A DNA stretch of 64,000 bases from JBDOQU01 sp039839375 (GTDB lineage: Bacteria; Pseudomonadota; Alphaproteobacteria; DSM-16000; Inquilinaceae), in assembly GCF_039839375.1 (NCBI RefSeq), contig NZ_JBDOQU010000002.1:310001-374000 (forward strand). The letters run 5' to 3'. The position numbers and the translations under genes were made by a program. Below are positions 1 to 7,823 of this stretch, piece after piece. The notes under the pieces are model-generated. The model made no database searches, was not told the origin of the DNA, and saw nothing but the letters and a program-made list of their open reading frames with translations. How positions within the stretch are numbered: position 1 is the stretch's first letter; every line of letters starts with the position of its first letter.

Positions 1-317
1 GGCTCCCGTCCCAGATTGACCAGGATGACCCCGACCTCCCCGCGATAGTCGGCGTCGATGGTGCCGGGACTGTTCAGCACCGTCAGCCCCTGCTTGAGCG
101 CGAGGCCGGAACGCGGCCGCACCTGCGCCTCATAGCCCGGCGGCAGGGCGATCGCGATGCCGGTCGGCACCAGCGCCCGGTCCCCCGGCGCCAGGACGAG
201 GTCCCGGTCGATGGCGGCCAGCAGATCCATGCCGGCGGCGTGGTCCGTCGCATAGGCGGGAAGCGGCAGGTCGCCCCCGTGGGGCAGCCGCTTGATCGGA
301 ATGGTCACGTCGCTCAT
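1..317 (-). CDS. dut: dUTP diphosphatase (dUTPase), 3' part cut off by window edge
   Basis: Hydrolyses dUTP to dUMP and diphosphate, keeping uracil out of DNA and feeding dTMP synthesis. The visible N-terminal 105 residues carry dUTPase motif 1 (AAGMDLLAA), motif 2 (PRSGLALK) and motif 3 (GTIDADYRGEVGVILVN), in the usual trimeric-enzyme order. The C-terminal motifs 4 and 5 lie beyond base 1. The ATG at 317 overlaps the coaBC stop by four bases (ATGA), so the pair is translationally coupled, a common alphaproteobacterial arrangement. The identification is secure; only the end is missing. Confidence 0.95.
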   Translation of the reverse strand, partial: MSDVTIPIKRLPHGGDLPLPAYATDHAAGMDLLAAIDRDLVLAPGDRALVPTGIAIALPPGYEAQVRPRSGLALKQGLTVLNSPGTIDADYRGEVGVILVNLGRE

Positions 318-1522
318 GTCGTTGCCTGAAAGTGATCCGCGATGCGGGCGGCGAGCCGTTCCCCGACATCCTTCTTGGAGAGAGCCGGCCAGCTTTCCGC
401 GCCGGCCTCGGTGATGAGATGGACGCTGTTGCTGTCCCCGCCGAACGTGCCGGCGGCCGCCGAGACATCGTTGGCGACGATCCAGTCGCAGCCCTTGCGG
501 GCGCGCTTGGCGACGGCGTGATCGATGACGGATTCCGTCTCCGCCGCGAACCCGACGACCAGCGCCGGCCGGGCGGAGCCGGGCGCGGAAAGGGTGGCGA
601 GGATATCCGGATTCTCGGTGAGCGCGAGCGAAGGCGGCGCGCCGCCCGTCTTCTTCAGCTTCTGGCCCGCCTCCTCGCCCGCCCGCCAATCGGCGACGGC
701 GGCGGCGCAGACCGCGATATCGGCCGGCAGGGCCGCTTCGCAGGCGGCCAGCATCTCCCGCGCCGTCTCCACGGGGATGAGCCTAACGCCGTTCGGCGGC
801 GGTTCCTGCGTCGGGCCGCTGACCAGCACCGTCTCCGCGCCCAGCCGCGCCAGGGCGGCGGCGATGGCGTGGCCCTGCTTGCCGGAGGATCGGTTGGCGA
901 TGTAGCGCACCGGGTCGATCGGCTCATGGGTCGGGCCGCTGGTCACCAGCGCCCGCCGTCCGGCGAGCGGCCGGTTCGCGCCGGAAAGAAGAGCCTCCAC
1001 CGACGCCACGATGTTCGGCGGCTCGGCCAGCCGGCCCGGCCCTGTCTCGTTCTCCGCCATCGCGCCGGTTTCGGGGTCGACGACCGCGACGCCCCGGTCA
1101 CGCAGCAGCGCCATGTTGGCCTGCGTCGCCGGGTGGAGCCACATCCGGACGTTCATCGCCGGCGCGATCAGAATCGGCAGGTCCGTCGCCAGCAGCACCG
1201 TGGACGCCAGATCGTCGGCGATGCCGTGAGCCATCTTCGCGACGAGGTTCGCCGTCGCCGGGGCGACCACCACCAGGTCGGCGTCCCGCGCCAGCCTGAT
1301 ATGGCCGATGTCCGATTCGTCGTCGAGGGAGAAGAGGTCGGTATAGGCTCGCTCGCTCGCCAGCGCCCCGACGGCCAGCGGCGTCACGAATTCCGTAGCG
1401 TTACGGGTCATGACGGCGCGGACGAACGCCCCGCGCTCCCGCAGCCGCCGGATGAGGTCCAGCGCCTTGTAGGCCGCGATGCCGCCGGCGATGATCAGAA
1501 GGATGCGCTTGTCGGTGAGCAA
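314..1522 (-). CDS. coaBC: Bifunctional phosphopantothenoylcysteine decarboxylase / phosphopantothenate-cysteine ligase
   Basis: Carries out two steps of coenzyme A synthesis: joining cysteine to 4'-phosphopantothenate (CoaB) and decarboxylating the product (CoaC). The N-terminal flavoprotein half has IAGGIAAYKALDL near the start, the APAMN substrate motif (about residue 125) and MALLRDRGV. The C-terminal CoaB half has ALVTSGPTHEPIDPVR, IANRSSGKQG and VGFAAET. The open frame extends upstream to 1657, but those residues do not resemble the family. The best start is a TTG at 1522 (reads MLTDKRILLI) with GGACGG about nine bases upstream, giving 402 residues, the usual length. Three sequences resembling DnaA boxes lie just upstream. 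Confidence 0.93.
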   Translation of the reverse strand: MLTDKRILLIIAGGIAAYKALDLIRRLRERGAFVRAVMTRNATEFVTPLAVGALASERAYTDLFSLDDESDIGHIRLARDADLVVVAPATANLVAKMAHGIADDLASTVLLATDLPILIAPAMNVRMWLHPATQANMALLRDRGVAVVDPETGAMAENETGPGRLAEPPNIVASVEALLSGANRPLAGRRALVTSGPTHEPIDPVRYIANRSSGKQGHAIAAALARLGAETVLVSGPTQEPPPNGVRLIPVETAREMLAACEAALPADIAVCAAAVADWRAGEEAGQKLKKTGGAPPSLALTENPDILATLSAPGSARPALVVGFAAETESVIDHAVAKRARKGCDWIVANDVSAAAGTFGGDSNSVHLITEAGAESWPALSKKDVGERLAARIADHFQATT

Positions 1523-1637
1523 GGGCGGCGGCCGTCCGGTTCCGGTTAATCCACAAAAACTTATCCGGGAAGCTTTGATAATACATCTTCCGAATGTGGA
1601 ACCGATCCTAGACAGGCTGTCTCCGCGCGGCAAGGCC

Positions 1638-1670
1638 GGAAAGAAAGAAGGCCCCATGAAAAGGGGCCTT
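1638..1670 (-). terminator. Rho-independent terminator of the entericidin genes
   Basis: A perfect 8-bp stem (AAGGCCCC 1648-1655 with GGGGCCTT 1663-1670, 7-nt loop) is followed on the minus strand by a pyrimidine-rich tail (TTCTTTCTTTCC). It lies 36 bp past the stop of the first entericidin gene and separates it from coaBC. Confidence 0.75.
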
Positions 1671-1705
1671 CGCTTCGCCGATCGGTCGGGCGATCGGTGG
1701 ACCGA

Positions 1706-1849
1706 TCAGCTCGCCGTGTCGGAGATGGCGTCCGAGGTTTCTCTGGTGTCCTCGCCCATGCCGCGAATCGTGTTCTCGCAGGCGGCGGCGCCGGCCGCGA
1801 CGGCCAGCAGCAGGCCGACGAGGGTGAATTTACGAAAGAGCGTGGTCAT
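1706..1849 (-). CDS. Entericidin A/B-family small lipoprotein (copy 1)
   Basis: A 47-residue protein, MTTLFRKFTL at its start, then a hydrophobic stretch and a lipobox ending AAAC (Cys24), followed by ENTIRGMGED. The CxNTIRG-GxD pattern after the lipidated cysteine is the hallmark of entericidins, small membrane lipoproteins first described in E. coli as an antidote/toxin pair linked to stress-induced lysis. The start has GGAGA six bases upstream. A second copy lies 136 bp upstream on the same strand, so the two form a tandem pair. Their role in this organism is not shown; many bacteria carry entericidin-like lipoproteins of unknown function. Confidence 0.85.
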   Translation of the reverse strand: MTTLFRKFTLVGLLLAVAAGAAACENTIRGMGEDTRETSDAISDTAS

Positions 1850-1985
1850 TGCGATTCTCCGCTTGGTGTTCCTGGGCGATTCGCCGGCCGATCCAGCCGG
1901 TAAGGGCGGAAATGCGCGGCCGACGATCGTCTAAGGAACACGGGCGAGCGGGAGTGGGTTCCCCTCGCCCGCCTTTAGCGGAGGG

Positions 1986-2117
1986 TCAGGTCTGATCCTC
2001 GATCGCGTCGCCGCTTTCGTTCAGGTCCTGGCCGATGCCGCGGATCGTGTTGTCGCAGGCCGAAAGGATGCCGGCGAGGCCGAGCATCAGGACGAAGGCG
2101 CGAAGAACTGTGGTCAC
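1986..2117 (-). CDS. Entericidin A/B-family small lipoprotein (copy 2)
   Basis: A 43-residue lipoprotein starting at GTG 2117 with AGGAG seven bases upstream. It has a hydrophobic segment (FVLMLGLAGILSAC), lipobox LSAC with Cys21, then DNTIRGIGQDLNESGDAIED. The mature part matches copy 1 in the NTIRG-G-D pattern but differs in most other positions, so this is an old duplication or a functional pair rather than a recent copy. It lies between copy 1 and ubiE on the same strand, in the place where ubiB sits in related gene orders. Confidence 0.85.
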   Translation of the reverse strand: MTTVLRAFVLMLGLAGILSACDNTIRGIGQDLNESGDAIEDQT

Positions 2118-2206
2118 GGATGCACTCCTGGGTTCAGTGGCTTTCCGGAACGAGGATATCGCCGCGCGTCCTTTCCGGCCAGCCCGTCCTTCCGGAAAGC
2201 CCTCAA

Positions 2207-3010
2207 TCAGACCCGCCAGCCGCAATGGATCGCCGCGATCCCACCCGTCAGGTTCCGCAAGCCGGCGCGCGCCAGGCCCGCCGCCTCCATGCGCGCCGCC
2301 AGCTCCTCCTGCGGGGGAAACTGGCGGATGCTTTCCACCAGATACTGATAGCTGTCGCGATCATGGGCGACCATCTGGCCCAGCCGGGGGATGACATTGA
2401 AGGAATAGAGGTCATAGAGCCGGGAAAGGACCGGCAGGACGACCCGGCTGAACTCCAGGCAGAAGAACCGGCCGCCCGGCTTCAGCACCCGGCGCGCCTC
2501 GGCCAGCGCGGCGTCGATATGGGTGACGTTCCGCAACCCGAAGGCGATGGTGTAGACGTCCGCAGACCGGTCGGCGATCGGCAGGGCTTCGGCGTTGCCG
2601 ACCAGGAAGTCCAGCCCGCGCATCCGGCCGCCATCGATCGCCCGGTCGCGGCCGACCCGCACCATATCCTCCGTCAGGTCGCAGACGGCCGCCCGCGCCT
2701 CGCCGCCGGCGCGGTCGAGGAAACGGAAGGCGATGTCGCCGGTTCCCCCGGCCACGTCCAGCAGGAACTCCCCCGGCCGCGGACGGATCTGGTCGATGAA
2801 GCGGGCCTTCCAGACGCGATGGATACCGCCGCTCATCAGATCGTTCATGATGTCGTAGCGGGTTGCGACGCTGGCGAACACGCCATGCACCAGCGAGGTC
2901 TTCTCCGACGGATCGACCGAGCGATAGCCGAACCAGCGGCTTTCCGGATCGCGGTCGCCCCCGGCATGTTTGGCGGGATGCTTGGCGGCATGCCGGGAAG
3001 TCTGGGCCAT
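2207..3010 (-). CDS. ubiE: Ubiquinone/menaquinone biosynthesis C-methyltransferase
   Basis: SAM-dependent methyltransferase that methylates the quinone ring in ubiquinone (and, where present, menaquinone) synthesis. Visible signatures are VATRYDIMNDLMSGG, the SAM-binding loop LLDVAGGTGDIAFRF, GLRNVTH and the C-terminal YQYLVESIRQFP, all typical of the UbiE/Coq5 family. The ATG at 3010 is chosen because GAGGAC precedes it; an upstream in-frame ATG at 3046 would add 12 unlike residues. The protein is then 267 residues. It diverges from mutM with about 70 bp between the starts. Confidence 0.95.
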   Translation of the reverse strand: MAQTSRHAAKHPAKHAGGDRDPESRWFGYRSVDPSEKTSLVHGVFASVATRYDIMNDLMSGGIHRVWKARFIDQIRPRPGEFLLDVAGGTGDIAFRFLDRAGGEARAAVCDLTEDMVRVGRDRAIDGGRMRGLDFLVGNAEALPIADRSADVYTIAFGLRNVTHIDAALAEARRVLKPGGRFFCLEFSRVVLPVLSRLYDLYSFNVIPRLGQMVAHDRDSYQYLVESIRQFPPQEELAARMEAAGLARAGLRNLTGGIAAIHCGWRV

Positions 3011-3080
3011 AATCGTCCTCAAATGGGTCGGTCGCGGGCGGACCATAGCGCGGGACTTCCGGCCGTGCTAGAGCGGCCGG

Positions 3081-3923
3081 ATGCCGGAACTTCCAGAGGT
3101 CGAAACGGTCAGGCGGGGGCTTGCGGCGGCGCTGGAGGGCCGAAGGCTCGTCCGGGTCGTCCAGCGCCGCGCCGATCTGCGCTACAAGCTGCCCGAGGGC
3201 TTCGCCGGCCGGCTGACCGGCCGGCGGGTCATGACGCTCGCTCGCCGGGCGAAGTACCTGCTGCTCCATCTCGATGACGGAATGGTCCTCATCATCCATC
3301 TGGGCATGTCCGGCCGGATGCTGATCGGCCGCGCGCCCATGCCCGATCCCGGCGCTCACGACCATGTCGTGCTGGAGACGGAGGACGGGACGATCGTCAC
3401 CTTCAACGACGCAAGGCGGTTCGGGATGATGGACCTCGTCTCCCACAACGCGCTCCAGCTCTATCCACCGCTGGCGACGCTGGGGCCGGAGCCGCTGGGG
3501 GAGGATTTCGACGCCGGCTACCTGTCGGAGGCGCTGACCGGCCGGCGCACCTCCATCAAGGCCGCGCTGCTGGACCAGCGGGTGGTGGCGGGGCTGGGCA
3601 ACATCTACGTGTCGGAAGCCCTGTTCCACGCCCGCATCTCCCCCCGCCGGCTGGCCGCGACCGTGCCCGGAAAGCGCGCGGAACGGCTGGTCCCGGCGAT
3701 CAGGAAGGTGTTGGGGGAGGCGATCCAGGCCGGAGGCTCGTCGCTGAGGGATTATGTCCAGGCCTCCGGCGAGCTTGGCTACTTCCAGCACCACTGGGCA
3801 GTCTACGACCGGGAGGGCCAGCCCTGCCCCGGCTGCGACTGCGACCCCGCCGTCACAGGCGGGATCAACCGGATCGTCCAGGCCAACCGGTCGACTTTCT
3901 TCTGCCCCCGCCGGCAAAGGTGA
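3081..3923 (+). CDS. mutM: Formamidopyrimidine-DNA glycosylase, with incomplete zinc finger
   Basis: Base-excision repair enzyme that removes oxidised purines such as 8-oxoguanine and nicks the abasic site. The protein (280 residues) begins PELPEVETVRRGL with the catalytic Pro2 and Glu3, has the helix-two-turn-helix segment (LGNIYVSEALF) and a C-terminal zinc-finger region. The finger normally holds four cysteines as C-x2-C...C-x2-C. Here Cys249, Cys252 and Cys275 are present, but the fourth position is Arg278 (FFCPRRQR, codon CGG). Cys254 lies nearby and there is a short insertion (DPAVTGG), so zinc ligation may be altered. Divergent from ubiE. Confidence 0.95.
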   Translation: MPELPEVETVRRGLAAALEGRRLVRVVQRRADLRYKLPEGFAGRLTGRRVMTLARRAKYLLLHLDDGMVLIIHLGMSGRMLIGRAPMPDPGAHDHVVLETEDGTIVTFNDARRFGMMDLVSHNALQLYPPLATLGPEPLGEDFDAGYLSEALTGRRTSIKAALLDQRVVAGLGNIYVSEALFHARISPRRLAATVPGKRAERLVPAIRKVLGEAIQAGGSSLRDYVQASGELGYFQHHWAVYDREGQPCPGCDCDPAVTGGINRIVQANRSTFFCPRRQR

Positions 3924-4009
3924 TGGTATAGGGGCAGCCGCACCCGATCCTGTCGCTCCGCCGGAAACGCTCCGGGAGCGAGCGACGCCGAGCAGGAGAC
4001 CGCGCCAGG

Positions 4010-4783
4010 ATGTCCTACGAGAATATCATCGTCGAGAATCGCGGCCGCGTCGGGCTTATCACGCTCAACCGGCCGAAGGCGCTGAACGCGCTGAACGAAG
4101 CGCTGATCGGGGAGCTGGCCCGGGCGGTCGATGCCTTCGAGGCCGACGATGCGGTCGGCGCCATCGTCCTGACGGGGTCGGAGAAGGCGTTCGCCGCCGG
4201 CGCCGACATCAAGGAGATGGCGTCCAAGACCTTCATCGAGGCGTTCGAGGGCAATTTCATCGGATCCTGGCAGCGCATCGCCAAGGCGCGCAAGCCGGTG
4301 ATCGCGGCGGTGGCCGGCTACGCGCTGGGCGGCGGCTGCGAGATGGCGATGATGTGCGACTTCATCCTGGCCGCCGACAATGCGCGCTTCGGCCAGCCGG
4401 AGATCACGATCGGCACCATCCCCGGCTCGGGCGGCACCCAGCGCCTGACCCGCTTCGTCGGCAAGTCCAAGGCGATGGAGATGTGCCTGACCGGGCGGAT
4501 GATGGACGCCGCGGAGGCGGAGCGGGCAGGCCTCGTCAGCCGTGTCGTCCCGACGGCCGAACTGCTGGACGAAGCGGTGAAGGTGGCCGAACGCATCGCG
4601 TCGATGTCCCGCCCGGCGGTGATGATGACCAAGGAAGCGGTCAACCGGGCCTATGAGACGACGCTGGCGGAGGGCGTGCTGTTCGAACGGCGGCTGTTCC
4701 ATTCGACCTTCGCCACGGAAGACCAGAAGGAAGGCATGGCCGCCTTCGTGGAGAAGCGCCAGCCGGACTTCAAGAACCGCTGA
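4010..4783 (+). CDS. Enoyl-CoA hydratase (crotonase family)
   Basis: Hydrates 2-enoyl-CoA in fatty-acid beta-oxidation, or acts on a related acyl-CoA. The 257 residues show the crotonase fold: ITLNRPKALNALN, the oxyanion-hole segment AFAAGADIKEM, the second GYALGGGCEMAM loop with catalytic Glu near residue 116, and GQPEITIGTIPGSGGTQRLTR containing the second catalytic Glu. The C-terminal half (SMSRPAVMMTKEAVNRAYE) is typical of short-chain enoyl-CoA hydratase. Its place between mutM and rpsT is a common alphaproteobacterial gene order. The exact acyl-CoA substrate cannot be read from the sequence. Confidence 0.93.
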   Translation: MSYENIIVENRGRVGLITLNRPKALNALNEALIGELARAVDAFEADDAVGAIVLTGSEKAFAAGADIKEMASKTFIEAFEGNFIGSWQRIAKARKPVIAAVAGYALGGGCEMAMMCDFILAADNARFGQPEITIGTIPGSGGTQRLTRFVGKSKAMEMCLTGRMMDAAEAERAGLVSRVVPTAELLDEAVKVAERIASMSRPAVMMTKEAVNRAYETTLAEGVLFERRLFHSTFATEDQKEGMAAFVEKRQPDFKNR

Positions 4784-4807
4784 GCCGCTTCGCCGGCGTC
4801 GGATGCC

Positions 4808-5383
4808 TCAATCCGGGTTCCTGACCCAGCGACCTGTCTCCACCTCGTAGGTGGACGGATACCGGTGGCGCCAGCTTACCTGGCCCGCCGGGTTATAAGA
4901 AAGCACCAGCCCCTCGAACGTATCCAGCTTGCCATAGGGCAGGGTTCGATCGAGGCCGATGACCTGCAGTTCCGTCGAAGCCACGACATGGCATTGAGCG
5001 GCTTGCGCGATTTCCGAACAAAACATGTTGCCGTCGCCTTGGGCGGGGCCCGGCGCGCATCCGCGGCCGTTGTGAGGCGTGATGTACCCAACCTGGCAGG
5101 CGGAGAACCATATCTTCTCAATAAGGCCACGCCAGGCGCTGAATCGCGGCGTATCCGTCCGCCGTATGCCCGCGCCGCAATGCAGATAGGCAGGCGCCCC
5201 ATGGCAACGGAACACCAAATTCTTCAACTTCCCGCCGGGCGCGCCACGAGCGACTTCCGCGACCCAATCCAGCATGTGCTGCACGGTTTCGGTCTGTGTG
5301 ACGTTCCACGTGTTCCACATCTGAACTTCGTTGGGCGTTCGTGAATCGTTCAGGCCCATATGCGGTTCTTCAAGGGTGATCAT
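4808..5383 (-). CDS. Uncharacterised protein with caspase-like His and Cys motifs
   Basis: A 191-residue protein convergent with the enoyl-CoA hydratase gene. I do not recognise an annotated family. It has a predicted strand plus histidine (LVFRCHG, about residue 57), then IWFSACQVGY with a cysteine after a beta strand, followed by an open Gly-rich stretch and CHVVAST. A hydrophobic strand ending in HG and a later strand ending in AC recall the catalytic His/Cys arrangement of clan CD (caspase/CHAT/DUF4347-like) proteins, but this rests on motif shape only. The ATG at 5383 has GGGGAGAG upstream; an earlier in-frame ATG at 5485 lies in the rpsT promoter region. No signal peptide is seen. Confidence 0.6.
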   Translation of the reverse strand: MITLEEPHMGLNDSRTPNEVQMWNTWNVTQTETVQHMLDWVAEVARGAPGGKLKNLVFRCHGAPAYLHCGAGIRRTDTPRFSAWRGLIEKIWFSACQVGYITPHNGRGCAPGPAQGDGNMFCSEIAQAAQCHVVASTELQVIGLDRTLPYGKLDTFEGLVLSYNPAGQVSWRHRYPSTYEVETGRWVRNPD

Positions 5384-5488
5384 GCCGTCTCTCCCCGGAA
5401 CAGTGTCATTCCCAGCCGAAGCACAACCCTTTATAGCACAGTCTGGGCCGTCGGGCCGGACGTGCGTCATACGTCCCGCTAACAACGC

Positions 5489-5517
5489 TTGACGCCCGCC
5501 CGGACCGCCCTTATAAG
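5489..5517 (+). promoter_or_regulatory. Sigma-70-type promoter of rpsT
   Basis: TTGACG (5489-5494) and TATAAG (5512-5517) are separated by exactly 17 bp and lie 45 bp upstream of the rpsT start, close to the housekeeping consensus for a highly expressed ribosomal protein gene. Confidence 0.7.
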
Positions 5518-5562
5518 GCCGGCTCGCTCACCGGACGGCATCCGTCCAGGACAGGTAAGACT

Positions 5563-5823
5563 ATGGCCAATCACAAATCCGCCCTGAAGCGCATCCGCCA
5601 GACCGAACGCCGCACGGCCGTCAACGGCAACCGCATCGGGCGCATCCGCACCTTCGTGAAGAAGGTGGAGACGGCGATCGCGGCCGGCGACAAGAACGCC
5701 GCCGCCGACGCGCTGAAGGAAGCGCAGCCGGAAATGCATCGCGGCGTCACCAAGGGCGTGCTGCCCAAGGCGACCGTGAGCCGCAAGATCTCCCGGCTGG
5801 CCCAGCGCATCAACGCTCTCTGA
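5563..5823 (+). CDS. rpsT: 30S ribosomal protein S20
   Basis: Binds 16S rRNA early in assembly of the small subunit. The 86-residue basic protein opens MANHKSALKRIRQTERR and keeps NAAADALKEAQP and GVLPKATVSRKISRLAQRI, all S20 signatures, at full family length. It has its own promoter upstream and two hairpins downstream, so it is probably transcribed alone. Its position just ahead of dnaA is conserved in many alphaproteobacteria. Confidence 0.98.
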   Translation: MANHKSALKRIRQTERRTAVNGNRIGRIRTFVKKVETAIAAGDKNAAADALKEAQPEMHRGVTKGVLPKATVSRKISRLAQRINAL

Positions 5824-5829
5824 TCCGGC

Positions 5830-5880
5830 GCGACCCTCCGGGTCGCCTCAAGCCGCGTCGACCTCTCGGCGCGGCTTTTC
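5830..5880 (+). terminator. Tandem hairpins ending rpsT
   Basis: A first 7-bp hairpin (GCGACCC 5830-5836 with GGGTCGC 5840-5846) is followed by AAGCCGCG (5850-5857) pairing with CGCGGCTT (5870-5877) and a TTTT run at 5876-5879. The second hairpin has the form of a Rho-independent terminator. Confidence 0.75.
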
Positions 5881-6383
5881 TGCGTCCGCCGTTCCGAACA
5901 CGTTACGATGGGAGAAACGGCGGCTTTCCGCACCGATAGGGCGAACGAATAGTGCTTTTTTGAAGAGTCACTTTTTGTTCCGTTGCGAGTCTCTCTCGGC
6001 GCGGCTATCGTCTCCGGATGCTGTTGCCGCGCGGACAAATACTGCGACGCACAAAGTCGCCGCCGGGAAGGGCTTTCCAGATAACGCCCTGTGATTGAAG
6101 GGCCGCCGGCAAGGTTTTGCAAAAGCGAAATCAAACTGGTTGAGGACTTAAACATTATTAGGTCAAAACTTGGATATATTTGTGAACGGCCGCCGAATGG
6201 CTGTCGAGGGTGAGGCTTTGTTGCCGAAGGTGAAGAAAGTACGCTTGTCCTCATGACGCGTTCCGACGCCTGGCCTCAAGGGGCCTGGGCGTTCAGGGCG
6301 GGGCCGAAGGCGCCCGTCCGCTTCCGAGGCGGGGACGGAAGGCGGGATAGCGCAGGGGATGATGCTCAAGGAACAAGAACGCG
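5881..6383. promoter_or_regulatory. dnaA upstream region, no gene seen
   Basis: About 500 bp without a convincing reading frame. It contains AT-richer tracts (5953-5977 and 6140-6185) and two GAGTC sites (5965-5969 and 5987-5991), matching the GANTC target of the CcrM methylase of alphaproteobacteria. No full DnaA box (TTATCCACA) is present, so this is read as the dnaA promoter region rather than an origin. Confidence 0.5.
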
Positions 6384-7784
6384 ATGTCGAACGGACCGGG
6401 GATCGATCAGCAATGGGCGCGGGTGCAGGGCCGCCTGCGCGATGAGGTCGGCGAGGCCGCTTTCAAGAGCTGGCTCAAGCCGCTGACCCTCACGGAAATC
6501 GACGATGGGGAAGTCCGCATCGCCGTGCCGACCCGCTTCATGCGGGATTGGGTGCTGACCCACTATGCCGAGCGGATCAGGGCGCTGTGGTCGGTGGAGA
6601 ATGACGGCGTCCATTCCGTCGACATCGTCGTCGCGGCCGCCGCGCCGCCTCGTTCCACCACCGACGGAGTCCCTGCCCAGCCGCTCGTCCCGCCCCTCTC
6701 GGGAATAGCTTCGGAGATCGCAGCCCCCGAAACGCGGTCCGGCAGTGAGAACGGAACGGATTACGGCGCTTCGCTGGACGCGCGCTTCACCTTCGAGAAT
6801 TTCGTCGTCGGCAAGCCCAACGAGCTGGCCCATGCCGCCGCCCGCCGGGTGGCGGACGCCGCCGCCGTGACCTTCAACCCGCTCTTCCTCTATGGCGGGG
6901 TCGGGCTGGGCAAGACCCATCTGATGCACGCCATCGCCTGGCACATCAGGCGCAAGCATCCCGAGCGCAGGGTGCTCTACCTGTCCGCCGAGAAGTTCAT
7001 GTACCAGTTCATCCGGGCGCTCCGGTACAAGGACACGATGAGCTTCAAGGAGATGTTCCGGTCCGTCGACGTGCTGATGATCGACGACGTCCAGTTCATC
7101 TCCGGCAAGGATTCCACCCAGGAGGAATTCTTCCACACCTTCAACGCGCTGGTGGACCAGAACCGGCAGGTCATCATCTCCGCCGACAAGTCGCCCAGCG
7201 ATCTGGACGGGATGGAGGAAAGGCTGCGGTCCCGGCTCGGCTGGGGGCTGGTCGCCGACATCCACCCGACCTCCTACGAGTTGCGGCTGGGCATCCTCCA
7301 GTCCAAGGCGGAAGGCCAGAAGGTCGAGATACCGCTGAAGGTGCTGGAGTTCCTGGCGCACAAGATCAGCGCCAACGTCCGGGAGCTGGAGGGCGCGCTG
7401 AACCGCATCGTCGCCCATGCCGAACTGGTCGGCCGCCCGGTGTCACTGGAAAGCACCCAGGAGCTGCTGCACGATCTGCTGCGCGCCAGCGACCGGCGGG
7501 TGACCATCGACGAGATCCAGAAGAAGGTTGCCGAGCATTACAACATCAAGACGGCGGACATGCATTCGGCCCGCCGCGCCCGTTCGGTCGCCCGGCCCCG
7601 GCAGGTGGCGATGTACCTGGCCAAGCAGCTCACCGCCCGATCCCTCCCGGAGATCGGCCGGAAGTTCGGCGGCCGGGACCACACCACGGTCATGCATGCG
7701 GTGAAGAAGATCGAGGAGCTGAGCGCCGAAGACCGCTCCTTCGCGGAGGATGTGGAGCTGCTGCGCCGGATGCTGGAACATTAG
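6384..7784 (+). CDS. dnaA: Chromosomal replication initiator protein DnaA
   Basis: AAA+ ATPase that binds DnaA boxes and opens the origin. The 466 residues follow the four-domain plan: N-terminal domain I (WARVQGRLRDEVGEAAFKSW), a variable linker (about residues 90-130), the AAA+ domain with TFENFVVGKPN, Walker A GGVGLGKTHL, Walker B LMIDDVQF and the sensor motif RLRSRLGWGL, and domain IV with the DNA-binding signature GGRDHTTVMHAVKKIEE. Full length. AAGGA lies upstream of the ATG. The next genes (HTH_42, dnaN, recF, gyrB) run in the same direction. Confidence 0.98.
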   Translation: MSNGPGIDQQWARVQGRLRDEVGEAAFKSWLKPLTLTEIDDGEVRIAVPTRFMRDWVLTHYAERIRALWSVENDGVHSVDIVVAAAAPPRSTTDGVPAQPLVPPLSGIASEIAAPETRSGSENGTDYGASLDARFTFENFVVGKPNELAHAAARRVADAAAVTFNPLFLYGGVGLGKTHLMHAIAWHIRRKHPERRVLYLSAEKFMYQFIRALRYKDTMSFKEMFRSVDVLMIDDVQFISGKDSTQEEFFHTFNALVDQNRQVIISADKSPSDLDGMEERLRSRLGWGLVADIHPTSYELRLGILQSKAEGQKVEIPLKVLEFLAHKISANVRELEGALNRIVAHAELVGRPVSLESTQELLHDLLRASDRRVTIDEIQKKVAEHYNIKTADMHSARRARSVARPRQVAMYLAKQLTARSLPEIGRKFGGRDHTTVMHAVKKIEELSAEDRSFAEDVELLRRMLEH

Positions 7785-7823
7785 GCGAGACGCCCGGCCT
7801 TTCGCCCTATAGCCTCCCGCCTC

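Noticed and set aside
332..1549. Long plus-strand frame opposite coaBC
   Set aside because: Arginine- and glycine-rich composition typical of antisense frames in GC-rich DNA; coaBC is certain.
5881..6383. Replication origin in the dnaA upstream region
   Set aside because: No full DnaA box or clustered near-boxes are present.
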